A DNA stretch of 64,000 bases from Hymenoscyphus infarciens. Taxonomy: Eukaryota; Ascomycota; Leotiomycetes; Helotiales; Helotiaceae. The notes below the pieces were generated by a model. The model did no database searches, was not told the DNA's origin, and worked only from the letters and a program-made list of their open reading frames with translations. Made by a program: the position numbers and the translations under genes. The DNA lies in contig LLCB01000079.1 in NCBI GenBank assembly GCA_001414345.1, positions 1 to 64,000 on the forward strand. The letters run 5' to 3'. Shown here one piece after another: positions 12,701-23,685 of this stretch (positions within the stretch are counted from its first letter, which is position 1; every line of letters begins with the position of its first letter).

Positions 12701-13249
12701 GTGTCTAAGAAAAGTCTGGAAAAACTACATTCAGGTTTTGAATACTGTAAACTAGAATCTTCTAAGCGTCCTTGGTAAATGAATGTTGTTCTAGAAGATG
12801 TGGAGTAATAGATGGAGGAGTTCAAACTTCCGGATTCCCCAAAGTTGGGTGATATCGAGTTTCGATGAAGGTTTCTTTGATACAGTAGCAGATAAAATGT
12901 TTATTAGACTGTACTTACAAGGGTATTTCCCTTTCTTGGCTGTTGAGTGTGGGTGAGGATTGCTTGTCGTCCTGCTTCTCTATGTTTTCTCTTCGCTCTT
13001 CTCAAGTAGTTCTATAGAAAATCGTTACTAGGGGGAGAAACAGGGTAGTTTAAGAGACTAGAGAATCAATCACAATTAGATAGTAGGTTGTTCTTTAAAA
13101 AGTGTAGTACTTTTTACATTAGGTTTCTCACGTCACCACACAATAGGCAGGGACGAATTCGTAATTTCTCCACGCCAGCGCGTGAACTAGGAAATTGCAT
13201 TTCTATACGCAGAGAGTTTTTTGCCTAGGAGCAAAGACAACTTATCTCT

Positions 13250-13590
13250 TTATCTTGGTTTTTTTTCTTCTTTGCGTATCGACTTGATACCGTACCTAGT
13301 ATCACGGAGTTGAGTTCAACGGTTAGTTAAATTTCGACAGAGAAAGTTAGTTGGTGTTTTCAAAGCAAGACTCGTAATTTTGTACTAGATGGGAAATAGT
13401 CTTGACAAAGTTAACTATTCAGAAAACTTTACTGTAGGAGTTGAACTTTAAAGGAGAATGAATGCGAATGTAACCGCGAAGAAATGCTGTGCGTAGATGG
13501 CTCTAATTGAGTACAATACCGTAGTCGCAAGGTGTGTCGTTTACCTTTTATTCCTGGTTATTGTGTGTTGGGTAGAACCTGCTCGAGATA
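13250..13590. repeat. Diverged repeat block, copy B
   Basis: Second member of the pair described at 12360-12700, lying about 0.9 kb downstream in the same orientation. The order of matching landmarks is kept, but substitutions and small indels are frequent, as expected of an old duplication subjected to RIP or neutral decay. A short related piece (TTCGACAGT...GGTTTTCGACAGTAAC) recurs at 15841-15872. Confidence 0.45.
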
Positions 13591-16542
13591 TGGACAAAAA
13601 TTTGACAGGAGTAGAGTCTCTATAAACTTTCTTTAGTAGTAGGTTTAAGGTTTGTAAGAGATTCCGCCATCGATTCCGCCCCCTTTCAAACGATTAGTTC
13701 ATATACTTTCAGTCAAATCATAGCTGAAAACTAAGAGACTAAGCTTTCGCACGCAATACTCTCAATTAGATTCCGTGTAAAGTCGGTTTACAGAGCGCGA
13801 TGGAAATTTTCCAGAACGCGAAGTCTTGCTGCAATTTACGGGAAGAAGAACAAGTTTATTCTAAGGCCCACTTACTATAACCTTTCTTCTCTTTTCCCCG
13901 TCGAATAAGATATACATCTTTCTTGTGTTTCTTCGCTATAGTTTCATCTAGTTTGTAAGAGGTACTTGCTTGAGCTTATAACCTGGGAGTTCTGCTGTGT
14001 GTTTAAATATTTCTGTGAAAATTCTTTATAAATATAAAGGTACCTAGGTATACTATCTTTCCTTTTTCTAAGTACTTGTTCCTAAGTGTCTCTTGTCCGG
14101 AAAAGGTTTAGTTGAAATATTGTAACTCTCGGGAGAAGATTACCGGGTTAATTTACAAACTACTCCAACCATTCGCGAATACCACAGAGGATTGCTGAGC
14201 CTAGTTGCTCTGAACTGGCGCTGTAAGAGAAAACAGAATCTGATATCCCGTTTCACTTGTAACGTATAGAATGTTCCTTGGAAAGTTGACACTGATGGGA
14301 GCAACTAGCTTCATTACGTTGGATTCGAAGGTAAGTTTGCTTTCGAAGGCAGGACGGGGATTTTTGGTTTCCTGTAAAACAGAATAGATCAAAGGGTCAC
14401 TAAGCTAGAGTTAGTTCGTTCCTGTTTGCTGAGCTGGCACCGGGTTTTTATAGGAGTCTGACTTACTCTTGAGTCTCCTCAATGTGATGGTTCTGAAACC
14501 ATGCACCTCCCAATGAATCCTCATCTATACAACCTTTTATTCTCCCACTCCTTTCTAAATATATGTGGCTGACGATTGCTTTGTTCAAGGTTGTCGAATG
14601 GTATATAAAAGACCCCTTTCTACCTTCCTAAAAAAAAAATCGAGAAGAGGGGAAAGTTGAAGTTGATCTGTACACACGCTATTAGTAGTTTTTCAGAGTT
14701 TTCGAATTCTCTTAAACAGCTCATGTTTGTAGAAGATGAAATGTAACAACTTTCTTATATAAGGAAGACGACTCGTGTCTATTTTCAGAGAAAGAATGTG
14801 CAGAAAGCTAGCAATAAGAGGAGATGCCAAGAATTTGTACTCTCTTTTAAGATAAATTCGAGAGAGAACCACGCCCCTTCCACGTTTCAAGTATAGCCGA
14901 ACAACAAGAGCCAGAGGAAGTCCCAGTGAAGTCAAGGCACCAGCGCTTCCCACAGTCGTCTCCTCCCCTCTGGAAGACTATAGGTTAGCCAGAGTTGAGA
15001 AACCTGTTAAAAGAGTTTCAATAGTGGCCTAACACGATTCACACAATCGGGACGATGAAATGGTGTTGATAATTTACAAACGACAGTAGAATAAAAAACG
15101 GTGGTAGATACTAGATACGAATTGCTTTTGAATGGAGGAGGGTCATGGAATGTAGTAGGTTAATCGAATAACAAAGGTCGCGAAACCCTTGACGCCTTCG
15201 TGGCAGGTTGATATTATACCTACCAACAACAGCCGTGTTCTAGTCTTGCGTTCTCCTAGTGTTGCTTTGGTTTCTTTCAATAGTTGTAAACTTTCTGGTA
15301 TTCGGTTTCATTTTAAAGCGCAAGTAACTAGCTCCATTGTGTACGTAGAATGAGATATCATTTGAACCGGGTAGTACAAGTTCACTTTAGAATTCCCCAA
15401 GTCCCTACAACCACCGAACTTCACACTACAGCACCTAGCTAGAAAGATTTGTCAAGGAATAACACTTATTCTCATCACCAACTACACAATACAAAGATTC
15501 TTATTTGAATTATGGTACATTTATGACATGCGAAGCTGCAGCACTCTTAATATAAGAAAAGAAGACTTGCTTTGCACATAAAAAGTTAAACCTCAATTTT
15601 CATCTCTCCCGCGTGCAAAGCGGAGTGAGTGTGTTTCCAAGTCCCCAAGTCCAAACTCGATTCTAGAGCGCAATCTGTTACACACACACACACACGACAT
15701 ACTCCTACGGAGATGCCACTCTTATCCATCAGTTCCTCAGCAGACCACACAAGTGAGCGATAGAACACGAATTTTCATCTCGTCGTTTTCTTTGGTCCAC
15801 GTCTAAAACGCCTTATATTCACTTCATACCTTAGATTGAATTCGACAGTACGTTGGTTTTCGACAGTAACAAGAAGCTTTGAGTTTCTCAGAACGATCTA
15901 CAATTGACAAGGATGAATTAAAGGTTAGAGGGAAGGCATTAGAAGTGGCAATGCATGTTTACACCAGAAGAGTGGGACGTGGTGTACGAGTCCTTGTGTT
16001 GGTACACGTTTCTCGGTCGCTTTTATGTCGTACTGGTGCGATTATACTAAGAAAATTTGAAGTATAGAGTTGTTTTTATAGGTAGTTGGAAAGGAAAGGA
16101 TAGTAGAAAGATATCTAAGGGTTAAAAAATATATCCTTAGGAAAAAAGCAGAAGGGCGGTACTTTACGTTCTTCTCAGGTGGGGTAGTTCAAAAGGTCAC
16201 TTAGTAGATAGGTAAAAGTAAGACTGGGACTAGACTAAAATCTTATATGGAGGAGAGGAACTCGCTAGTAAGATGGATAGAGCAATATACTTCGTTTCGT
16301 TAAATACTAAAAAACGGGTTTTACTCTTTAGAGAAAGGGAACTATCGAATGCCTAAGTCTAAAGTTTATTAACTGCAAAGAAATAGTGTCTAACTAATTC
16401 TCTTTAACTAAAATATTTCTCGTAAAATCACCCAAGGAACATTATTTTACCAAGTTAATTACGCGGGTTTAAAGGTTTCGGAATAGAACAAGTTACTTTA
16501 TATGATGTAGGGGAACTCCCTTTATGTTTTTAAGAATAACTA

Positions 16543-16887
16543 GGACATTTGAAAATTCGCAATCTGTAACAAAACTACGGTCTTCACCTGTGTAAAATTT
16601 CACTGACAAACTTCGTCTGAAAGAAATTTCCTTTCTTTGGAGAATCCATCTATAATGGGACATTGGAGAAGGTGCGTGCGACATGCAACAAAACTTATAT
16701 GTACAGACTTCACCCCGGTCAATTTCAATTTTCATCTGATAGGTTCGTCTGATATAATTGACATTTTTGGAATAATTTAAAGTAAATGAGACATCTGAGA
16801 AATTGCGATGTGCAGTATCAATAATTAAATCAAATAATCAAAAGAAAAATCGACACTTGAAAATGTACGATGTGCGACAAAACTTTT
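16543..16887. repeat. Cluster of four degenerate ~36-bp repeats
   Basis: Four related segments lie at 16543-16577, 16659-16696, 16790-16826 and 16852-16887. Each starts GACA(T/C), continues T(G/T)GA(A/G)AA, and most end in a GCGATGTGC-like core followed by ACAAAACTT. Spacing is irregular (116, 131 and 62 bp), so this is neither a CRISPR nor a simple tandem array. No protein-coding potential is seen. Confidence 0.45.
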
Positions 16888-17082
16888 GAGAAAGCTTGCT
16901 CACCCTACTTGCTCGATTGCCTCGGTAAATGATTATTGACCTGGTGGGTGGGGTGATTTAAGGAAACTCATTCGGAGCTACTTCCATTCTCATTGCAATA
17001 CAAGGACGAAATAAAGGAATACATAGTAACACGGTAGGGAATGGCAGCAACAGTAACTCGGAATCAATAGCGCCAAAGCAGT

Positions 17083-17115
17083 ATACAGTATACAGTATAC
17101 AGTATACAGTACACA
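17083..17115. repeat. Heptanucleotide microsatellite (CAGTATA)n
   Basis: CAGTATA is repeated about four times, followed by a partial CAGTACA unit. It lies roughly 0.9 kb upstream of the erg5 start, outside any gene. Being short and tandem, it is likely to vary in length among isolates. Confidence 0.85.
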
Positions 17116-17991
17116 CAGCGGACGCCACAAGGGAATGCAAGAAGGTAAGTACAGTCGGAGATAAGACGGGCATAAGAATCCTTCAGCCAAACCCCTTTAC
17201 TTTAAGTCGTGATCAGGAGACTACACCCACGCCATGACAATTACAATGGTAAATGTGGTGGTGTGGTCAAGCAATCCAGTCATGATATGCTAACCCGCTC
17301 GCTAATGGCGCCATGGGAGAGCTGGCTGATCGGGGATGAGGTGTCGATTTGCTTCTTTGAGAGCAGATAAACAAACAAGAACCTCCTGCTTGTGAGGGAA
17401 CAACAACAGATTGATCATGAAGCTATCCCCATCCACCCCAAGACAAGGGTTCCCCCAATTTCCTTGGGATAGGCGATAGCCGGCATGACTGATTGGGTAA
17501 GTACTTGTACAGCGCTCACCGCCCAGAGGCTTCCAGGGGCTTCCAGGGGACAGGAGACCCCCAAGGAGAAGATTTAGTGGGGAGGCGGAGAAGAATTCAG
17601 GCGTCTCACTCGCTGAAGACGTCGTGGATGAGTGGCCAGTGGCCAGTGGCCACAGGGATGGCATGGGGCATGTGCATCTCCTTCCCCACCGGTTTAGATA
17701 ATCAATCAATTTCCAATCCCTCTTTTGCGACTTTGCGACTTCTCCGAGTCCCCTTTTCCTCTTCTCTCCCGGAGTACTCGTACGGTATTCTCTTCTATCT
17801 CTTTAATAGGTCTCCCCGACCCGGATCTCGAATCGAATCCTCGTCCTGTCGTCCCTTCAATTGCGACGCACATATCTGCGATCGCCTGTCAGAATCTTGG
17901 TACTCGTACTCGTTCACTCAGGTACCAGACCAGCTAGATTCCCAACTGGCTCAGCAGCATAGCCAGCCAGTACGAGTACACCGCACCCACG

Positions 17992-19764
17992 ATGGCCACC
18001 ATAATATCAACACCCCCCAACGTCAGCTTTGCTTCGCCCCTGACCGACGCAAACGTTGCGCAAATCGTAGGCCATCCTCAGATTGATAGTCTTTTATCCA
18101 CCATCTCCCAACTCAGCCCATGGACCATTGTCCTGACCCTCCTGGCAGTCTTGGTCGCCTACGACCAATGTAAGAAGAGGTGCCTCCTTCACGGCCCGCG
18201 AACCTTTACTGACAGCCGCACAGGTAGTTATATCTGGCAGAAGGGCTCCATTGTTGGTCCAGCATTCAAGATTCCCTTCATTGGCCCCTTTCTCGAATCC
18301 GTAAATCCAAAGTTCGAGGAATACCAAGGAAAATGGGCCAGTGGGGAGTTGAGTTGTGTGTCGGTTTTCCACAAGTAAGCGATCCCTACATACTTTGCAG
18401 AGGGGCAGCGCCTAACATACTTCTTTCAGATTCGTCGTGATTGCCTCTACCCGTGACATGTCCCGAAAAGTCTTCAACTCGCCCGGATTCGTCAAGCCAT
18501 GTGTGGTAGATGCCGCCCATAAACTTCTTGGACCAACCAACTGGGTCTTTTTGGATGGAAAAGCTCACGTCGATTTCCGGAAAGGTCTCAACGGTCTATT
18601 TACTCGAAAAGCCCTCGGAACATATCTGCCAGGACAAGAGGAAGTTTACAATGTCTATTTTAGGCGCTTTCTCCGAGTTTCCAAAGAAGCAAACGGCCCA
18701 ATCCCCTTCATGGCTGAATTCCGAGAGGTTATGTGTGCTGTTTCCTGTCGGACTTTTGTTGGACATTATATCTCTGACGAAGCCATCAAGAAGATTGCCG
18801 ACGATTATTACAACATTACCGCTGCTCTCGAACTCGTCAATTTCCCAATTATCCTCCCATTCACGAAAACATGGTATGGAAAGAAGGCTGCGGAGATGGT
18901 TCTGGAAGAATTCGCCAAGTGCGCCGCAAAGAGCAAGGTCCGTATGGCAGCGGGAGGCGAGATTTCTTGCATTATGGATGGTTGGGTGAAGTCTATCCTG
19001 GATTCTGCCACCTACAGAGAACGCCAGGAAAAGGGTCTCTCCATGGAAGGAATTGAGAAGCCATCGCATATGCTCCGTTCATTCTCCGATTACGAAATCT
19101 CACAGACTATATTTACCTTTTTATTCGCCTCCCAAGATGCCACCAGCAGCGCTTGCACCTGGTTATTTCAAATTATGGCTCAACGACCAGACGTCCTTGA
19201 CAAGATCCGAGAAGAAAACCTCCGAGTTCGAAACGGCGACAGAAGTGCTCCAGTTACCATGGAAATGTTAGACGATATGGTATATACCCGGGGTGCAGTT
19301 AGAGAATTGTTGCGATATCGTCCTCCAGTCCTCATGGTTCCATATCTCGCCAAGAAAGCCTTCCCCATCACTCCAACATACACCGTTCCCAAAGGCGCCA
19401 TGATCATTCCAACCACTTACCCATCTCTTCGCGACCCCGAAATCTACCCCAACCCAGACCACTACGACCCTGACAGATATGTTACAGGTGACGCCGATGT
19501 CAAGGGAGCCAAGAACTTCTTGGTCTTTGGAACTGGACCTCATTACTGCCTGGGTCAAATCTACGCACAAAACAACTTGGCTCTTATGGTTGGGAAGGCT
19601 TCGATGGAATTGGATTGGGTTCATCATCCTACACCGCTGTCGGAAGAGATCAAGGTCTTTGCTACTATTTTCCCCAAGGTAATTTGTTCCATATATTTTT
19701 GCACAAGGAAATTACTAACCAGATATAGGACGACTGTCCATTGACTTTCACCAAGCGACCATAG
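17992..19764 (+). CDS. erg5: Sterol C-22 desaturase Erg5 (cytochrome P450 CYP61)
   Basis: Four exons (17992-18169, 18224-18374, 18430-19678, 19729-19764) encode 537 residues, the usual Erg5 length. A single N-terminal membrane anchor (about residues 44-58, [15 protein letters not shown]) places it in the ER facing the cytosol. The P450 signatures are in order: I-helix [13 protein letters not shown] (oxygen-activating D-A-T), K-helix E-L-L-R in [14 protein letters not shown]-equivalent DPDRYV, and the heme loop [11 protein letters not shown] with the iron ligand at Cys483. Erg5 introduces the C22-23 double bond late in ergosterol synthesis. The [17 protein letters not shown] and DDCPLTF segments are conserved in fungal CYP61. 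The last exon is only 36 nt, but the GTAATT donor, CTAAC branch and TAG acceptor are clear. It stands alone; no other ergosterol gene is nearby. Confidence 0.95.
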
Positions 19765-22700
19765 ATTTAGAACAAATTCAAAATTTCCAGTGTTGAGAAA
19801 TGAGTTGAAGAACCGGGTTGGACAAACCCCTTAATGATGAGCGTTGCTGAGCAATAGACCAAGTTTTTGTTTATGCCCATTTCATCTGCATATTGCACAT
19901 AGGGAAGGTCAAGCGTGCTTCCGGCGCCTGGTGAATTGGGAGGGAGGAGGGAAAGCCTTTTTATCAAAAGGAAAATGGATGGGAGGCATCCTATAATATC
20001 ATACCCCCTTTGTAATTAATGCGACAATCTCTGAAGAATCAAAAATGTCAAAATTTCAAGCCTGTTTGATCTTGCTTTCCGGCGTCATGATTCTTCTTTT
20101 TTGGGGGGTGGTTTTGAAGTCAAAAAAGTGTCCAAGTTCAAGTCCGATATCGCAGTGTGCCCCGTTTATGGTCATTTCTAGAAAGAGAGGGATAAATGGA
20201 TAAATAGAGGAATAGAGGGGATGGGTTCTCCCGTGCTGACAGACGCGTGTGGTATTTAGGTTAGAAGGAAACTAGTGAGTTGTTGATCATTCGCCGGCTG
20301 ACGAGACGAAGCTATCCTAGTGACTTTTATAAAATTCTTGTTGACCGCCTTTCCTCCTTGCTTTCTGGGGATGGATAGAAGGGCACATACAGACAAGTAA
20401 AACTCACGGATGTCGACTCTGTTGCGCGAGTGGGTGGGTGTGGGTGGGTGTGTGGGTCCACCCGCCTTTGAGATTTTGGGATTTTTTTGGCTTATAAATT
20501 ATGAACTGCGTATTGGGTTTCGAGATGAGATTCGACACGATACTTGTAGGGGGGGAGGGACCTTTTTTGTGTTCTTAAGCTGGTTTCCTTCTTTTGTTGT
20601 TGGATTGTTGGATTGTTGGGTGGTATGTGGGTTGATGAGATGAGATGAACTCCGTATCGCAGCAAGGCCTGGATGTAGAAGCTGTGCTTGCAGGTTCATT
20701 CATTCATGGCTTGCTTGCGGGAATGATAGATAATAGTTAGACTCGCCGGTCTAGATTTGGTGTAATTGTAGTTTTTCAACTCCGATGGTTTTTAGCCCCC
20801 ACCCCGACGGGACGATTGAGAAGGGGGGGCCACTGGGACACTCCACGGGGCTCGGAAAAACCCCGTCAGGTCGGAATTTCCCTCTTACGCAAAATAGTTA
20901 TAAAGTTCTCATGAGATTTTTAAAATAAAGACTAGGTATGATATAAAAGTTTAGAAAGAGATATAAATATTGTTATATTATTATTACCTGTAAGAGATTT
21001 TATTCTAGATGTTTTTTTATGATATTTTAATGTGAACCTTTAGCTATACTGACTATTATTATAATATAAAGGTTTCTGCGTAGGAGGAACTTCCGACAGT
21101 GTCAAGCTTCTTTTCACGGGGTTGAGAATAGGCCTTATTAAAGTCTCTTTTGAAAATTAAAAGAGGAGAGATCTTTTCTCCGTTGTTAGTTATTATTATT
21201 ATTATTGGTTGTTATTGTTCTCTGTTTTTTCCAACCATGAGGTCCAATTTCAAAAACTACCTGAGTCTACCTCACTTACTTACTCAAATCTCTTAGGAAC
21301 AGAATTATCCTCCGCACTAATATATAAGGATATCCACGGGTTTGGAAATTCCGTGCAACTACACTTTCCATCGCTGACTCACTGACGGATAAACGAAATA
21401 TCTCAAAGCCTTCTTGTTAAAGTACATTTCCTACTCAGCCTACCGACAGTCGACTTACTTCTTACATATCCACCCATGCATTCGAAAGAATCTCATCTCA
21501 TTTCGCGAATCTGCCTTTCCAAGAAGGGTCTTGCTTGTCAGAAACTTAAAATCGACATAGCCTTGCTTGGATGACATATGACAACATCCATCCGTTCTTA
21601 TTTTTAAAAATTAAGCTTCTCGAGAACGAATTAAGATTCTTATTCCAACTTCAAAGATGGAGAGATATTGAGTCGAAAGGCGCAGCAGTTCATACCCACG
21701 GCGATAGCTTTCTCGGGGTTGTGTAATCAAACACGCCCTCGAGGTCTTTCCACCCCGAACTCCGATGGGAAAATCACAACTCCAGCACGCATTTGTACTT
21801 TTCCAAGCTTCCATCGATCTACCAAGTTTTTGTTTTTGTTTTAGGAAAGTACGCCGTTATAGATTCGTGTACGTTTTAGGCAATCGTATTTTCTTGTTGT
21901 TTGGGACGGAAGATGCGGGGAACATGTTGGTAAATGGAGGAGGTGGAGACGAGTTTATTTCGATGCCTGTTTTATTCTGGAGCCTCCCGACGCCCTGTAG
22001 TTAACTTACATCCATTAGGGGAAAGTAGTTCGCCATGATGTACTAAAGTATCAGGGTACCTAGAAATTGAAATGCCGTCTCGGAGTTCACGCCAACTCTG
22101 CTCATGGAGATTTAGGAAAAGCAGATTTTGCTACATCAGTTTCGACCAAATTGAACTTCCTGACCCGAGGACTAAAATGGAAACTTTCTGCAAAAATATC
22201 TGTACTGGGTTTAAATGACTGTTCTAGTAGCAAGCCCCTTATTGGCCTACTTGAAAGCAACATCAAATGGACATGGTTTTTGATTCCATAAGCAAGTTGA
22301 CCCAGGCCGGTTCAACAACAAGTGATTCTTCCCCAAACTGAAATGGAACAGCTTGGGATGGAGCCCGTCTTTTGTCAGGACTCAAAAAGAAAGAGTTTGT
22401 TATAAATCGAGGCTTCTTCAGTACTTTCACAATTCAGTCGCCGAAATACCAAATTGAAAAGCCCATCTCACTACAACAAGGATTGGTACCAAAATATATG
22501 ACTGCCTAAGGGACTCCACCCCGAAACAGCTTGCGTACTAGCGTATGGACAATGCACACTGAGGCCTGAGTCACCCGGTCAGTTCGTTCGTGCTGATGCT
22601 TATTTCCATGTCTGCCATACAAACCCATCACCAGCCCCACCTCGGAGTTGGCTTATCTGCCACGGGGGTTCTTAGGAGGCTGTTCGTGGCTGTACCAAAT

Positions 22701-22976
22701 GTTAGGAGGCTACGTGGTATGTGATGGGGATGGCTGATCGGAGTAAGAGAGCGTGTTTTGCGCCGTGTTGGCCAGGTGAGATGACTCAATTGAGTTGGAT
22801 TGGATTTAGCAAGGTCTGGTCTATATATGAGGCTTTCTCTCCTTTTTCTGAATTAACCTTCTTTCCATCATCATCATCAATCAAATTCACAATTCAATAC
22901 AAACAATCATCAATCCCAAGCAATACCTCACTGTGGATATCAATCAGAAACCATAGACACCCATTCCAAAGTTTAT
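19765..22976. other. 3.2 kb intergenic stretch
   Basis: This holds the 3' UTR of erg5, a GT-rich low-complexity tract near 20430-20460 (GTGGGTGGGTGTGGG-type), a MITE-like element at 20870-21097, and the promoter of the small gene at 22977. Open frames such as 21765-22004 and 22067-22291 show no recognisable domain. Confidence 0.5.
20870..21097. mobile_element. MITE-like AT-rich element with terminal inverted repeats
   Basis: The left end GTCGGAATTTCC (20870-20881) is the near-perfect inverse of the right end GGAACTTCCGAC (21086-21097). The match extends inward through CTTACGCAAAA and TTTCTGCGTAG, making arms of about 25 bp. The ~180 bp interior is extremely A/T-rich, has no coding capacity and stands out from the GC-richer flanks. 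This fits a small non-autonomous DNA element, perhaps RIP-mutated. Target-site duplications are not obvious. Confidence 0.55.
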
Positions 22977-23473
22977 ATGATCAACGACACAGTCAACATG
23001 GTCAACGACGTACAAGCACATACCCTCCTCGCGAGTACGTTCTCCCTCGTTAAAACAAAGGTGAGAAATCACTAACAAAGCTCCCAGAGCACTCCCAGCC
23101 CATGCCTCCATCACCACCTAACACGAAGGCCAACAAAGATATGGACTCCGCATCAATGGCCAGCGTCTCAACATTCCGGTCAACGGTGGGCTTGCTCAAG
23201 GGCAAGCTTGCCAATAAGGATCGAAAGGCTTCAAAGGAGGCAAAGGCTGCCGCTGATCGATCGACGGTCTCCCATGATGGAGCGGTAGTCGAGAAGAGCT
23301 CCCGATCGCTCCCTAAGGATTCCAAGTCCCGTAAGTCGACATCTCCCCCAGATTGGAATGGTAAGCATGAACCTCTCGATGCGAATTGTATAGAACTCGA
23401 AAGCTAACGAGTTTTGTAAACAGCTCGAGCCAGGACAGCCGAGGCGTACATGATACATGCAATGATGAAGTAA
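22977..23473 (+). CDS. Small basic Ser/Lys-rich protein of unknown function
   Basis: Three exons (22977-23034, 23088-23360, 23424-23473) splice to 126 residues. Both introns are GT-AG; the second has a GCTAAC branch site. I do not recognise the family. The protein has a polar start (MINDTVNMVNDVQAHTLLAK), a Pro-rich patch (MPPSPPNTK), a Ser/Thr/Lys middle with KGKLANKDRKASKEAKAAAD, and ends RTAEAYMIHAMMK. It has no membrane segment or signal peptide and is probably largely disordered and cytosolic or nuclear. The main evidence that it is real is that two consensus introns restore one frame from start to stop. The in-frame ATG at 22998 is an equally possible start. Confidence 0.6.
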
Positions 23474-23685
23474 TCGAGAGGGCAACCTTGGGAACGATAT
23501 GATATTGCGGGTTTCGGGCGAAGGGTTTGGTCTGGAAAGATCCCCAAGGCGTTTTGGAGTTCGAAATAAATTGTAGAAACAATGGGTATTTGATTCTTCT
23601 AGGGGAGAATAGGTAGAGGGGATCTGCTTCATGGAGATACGCTTTCCTTGGTTTATACTTATTTATGTTGGCATTAGTTAATTGA

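Larger units (their letters stand above)
10981..17991. other. 7 kb gene desert with decayed repeats
   Basis: No open frame here longer than about 135 codons has any recognisable domain. The DNA is moderately AT-rich and contains related but diverged blocks (see the separate repeat entries), suggesting old duplicated or transposon DNA. The last ~800 bp are C/T-rich on the plus strand and should be the promoter and leader of erg5. Confidence 0.55.

Noticed and set aside
10981..17991. tRNA or rRNA genes in the deserts
   Set aside because: I looked for B-box-like GGTTCRANNCC sequences with matching arms and found none convincing.
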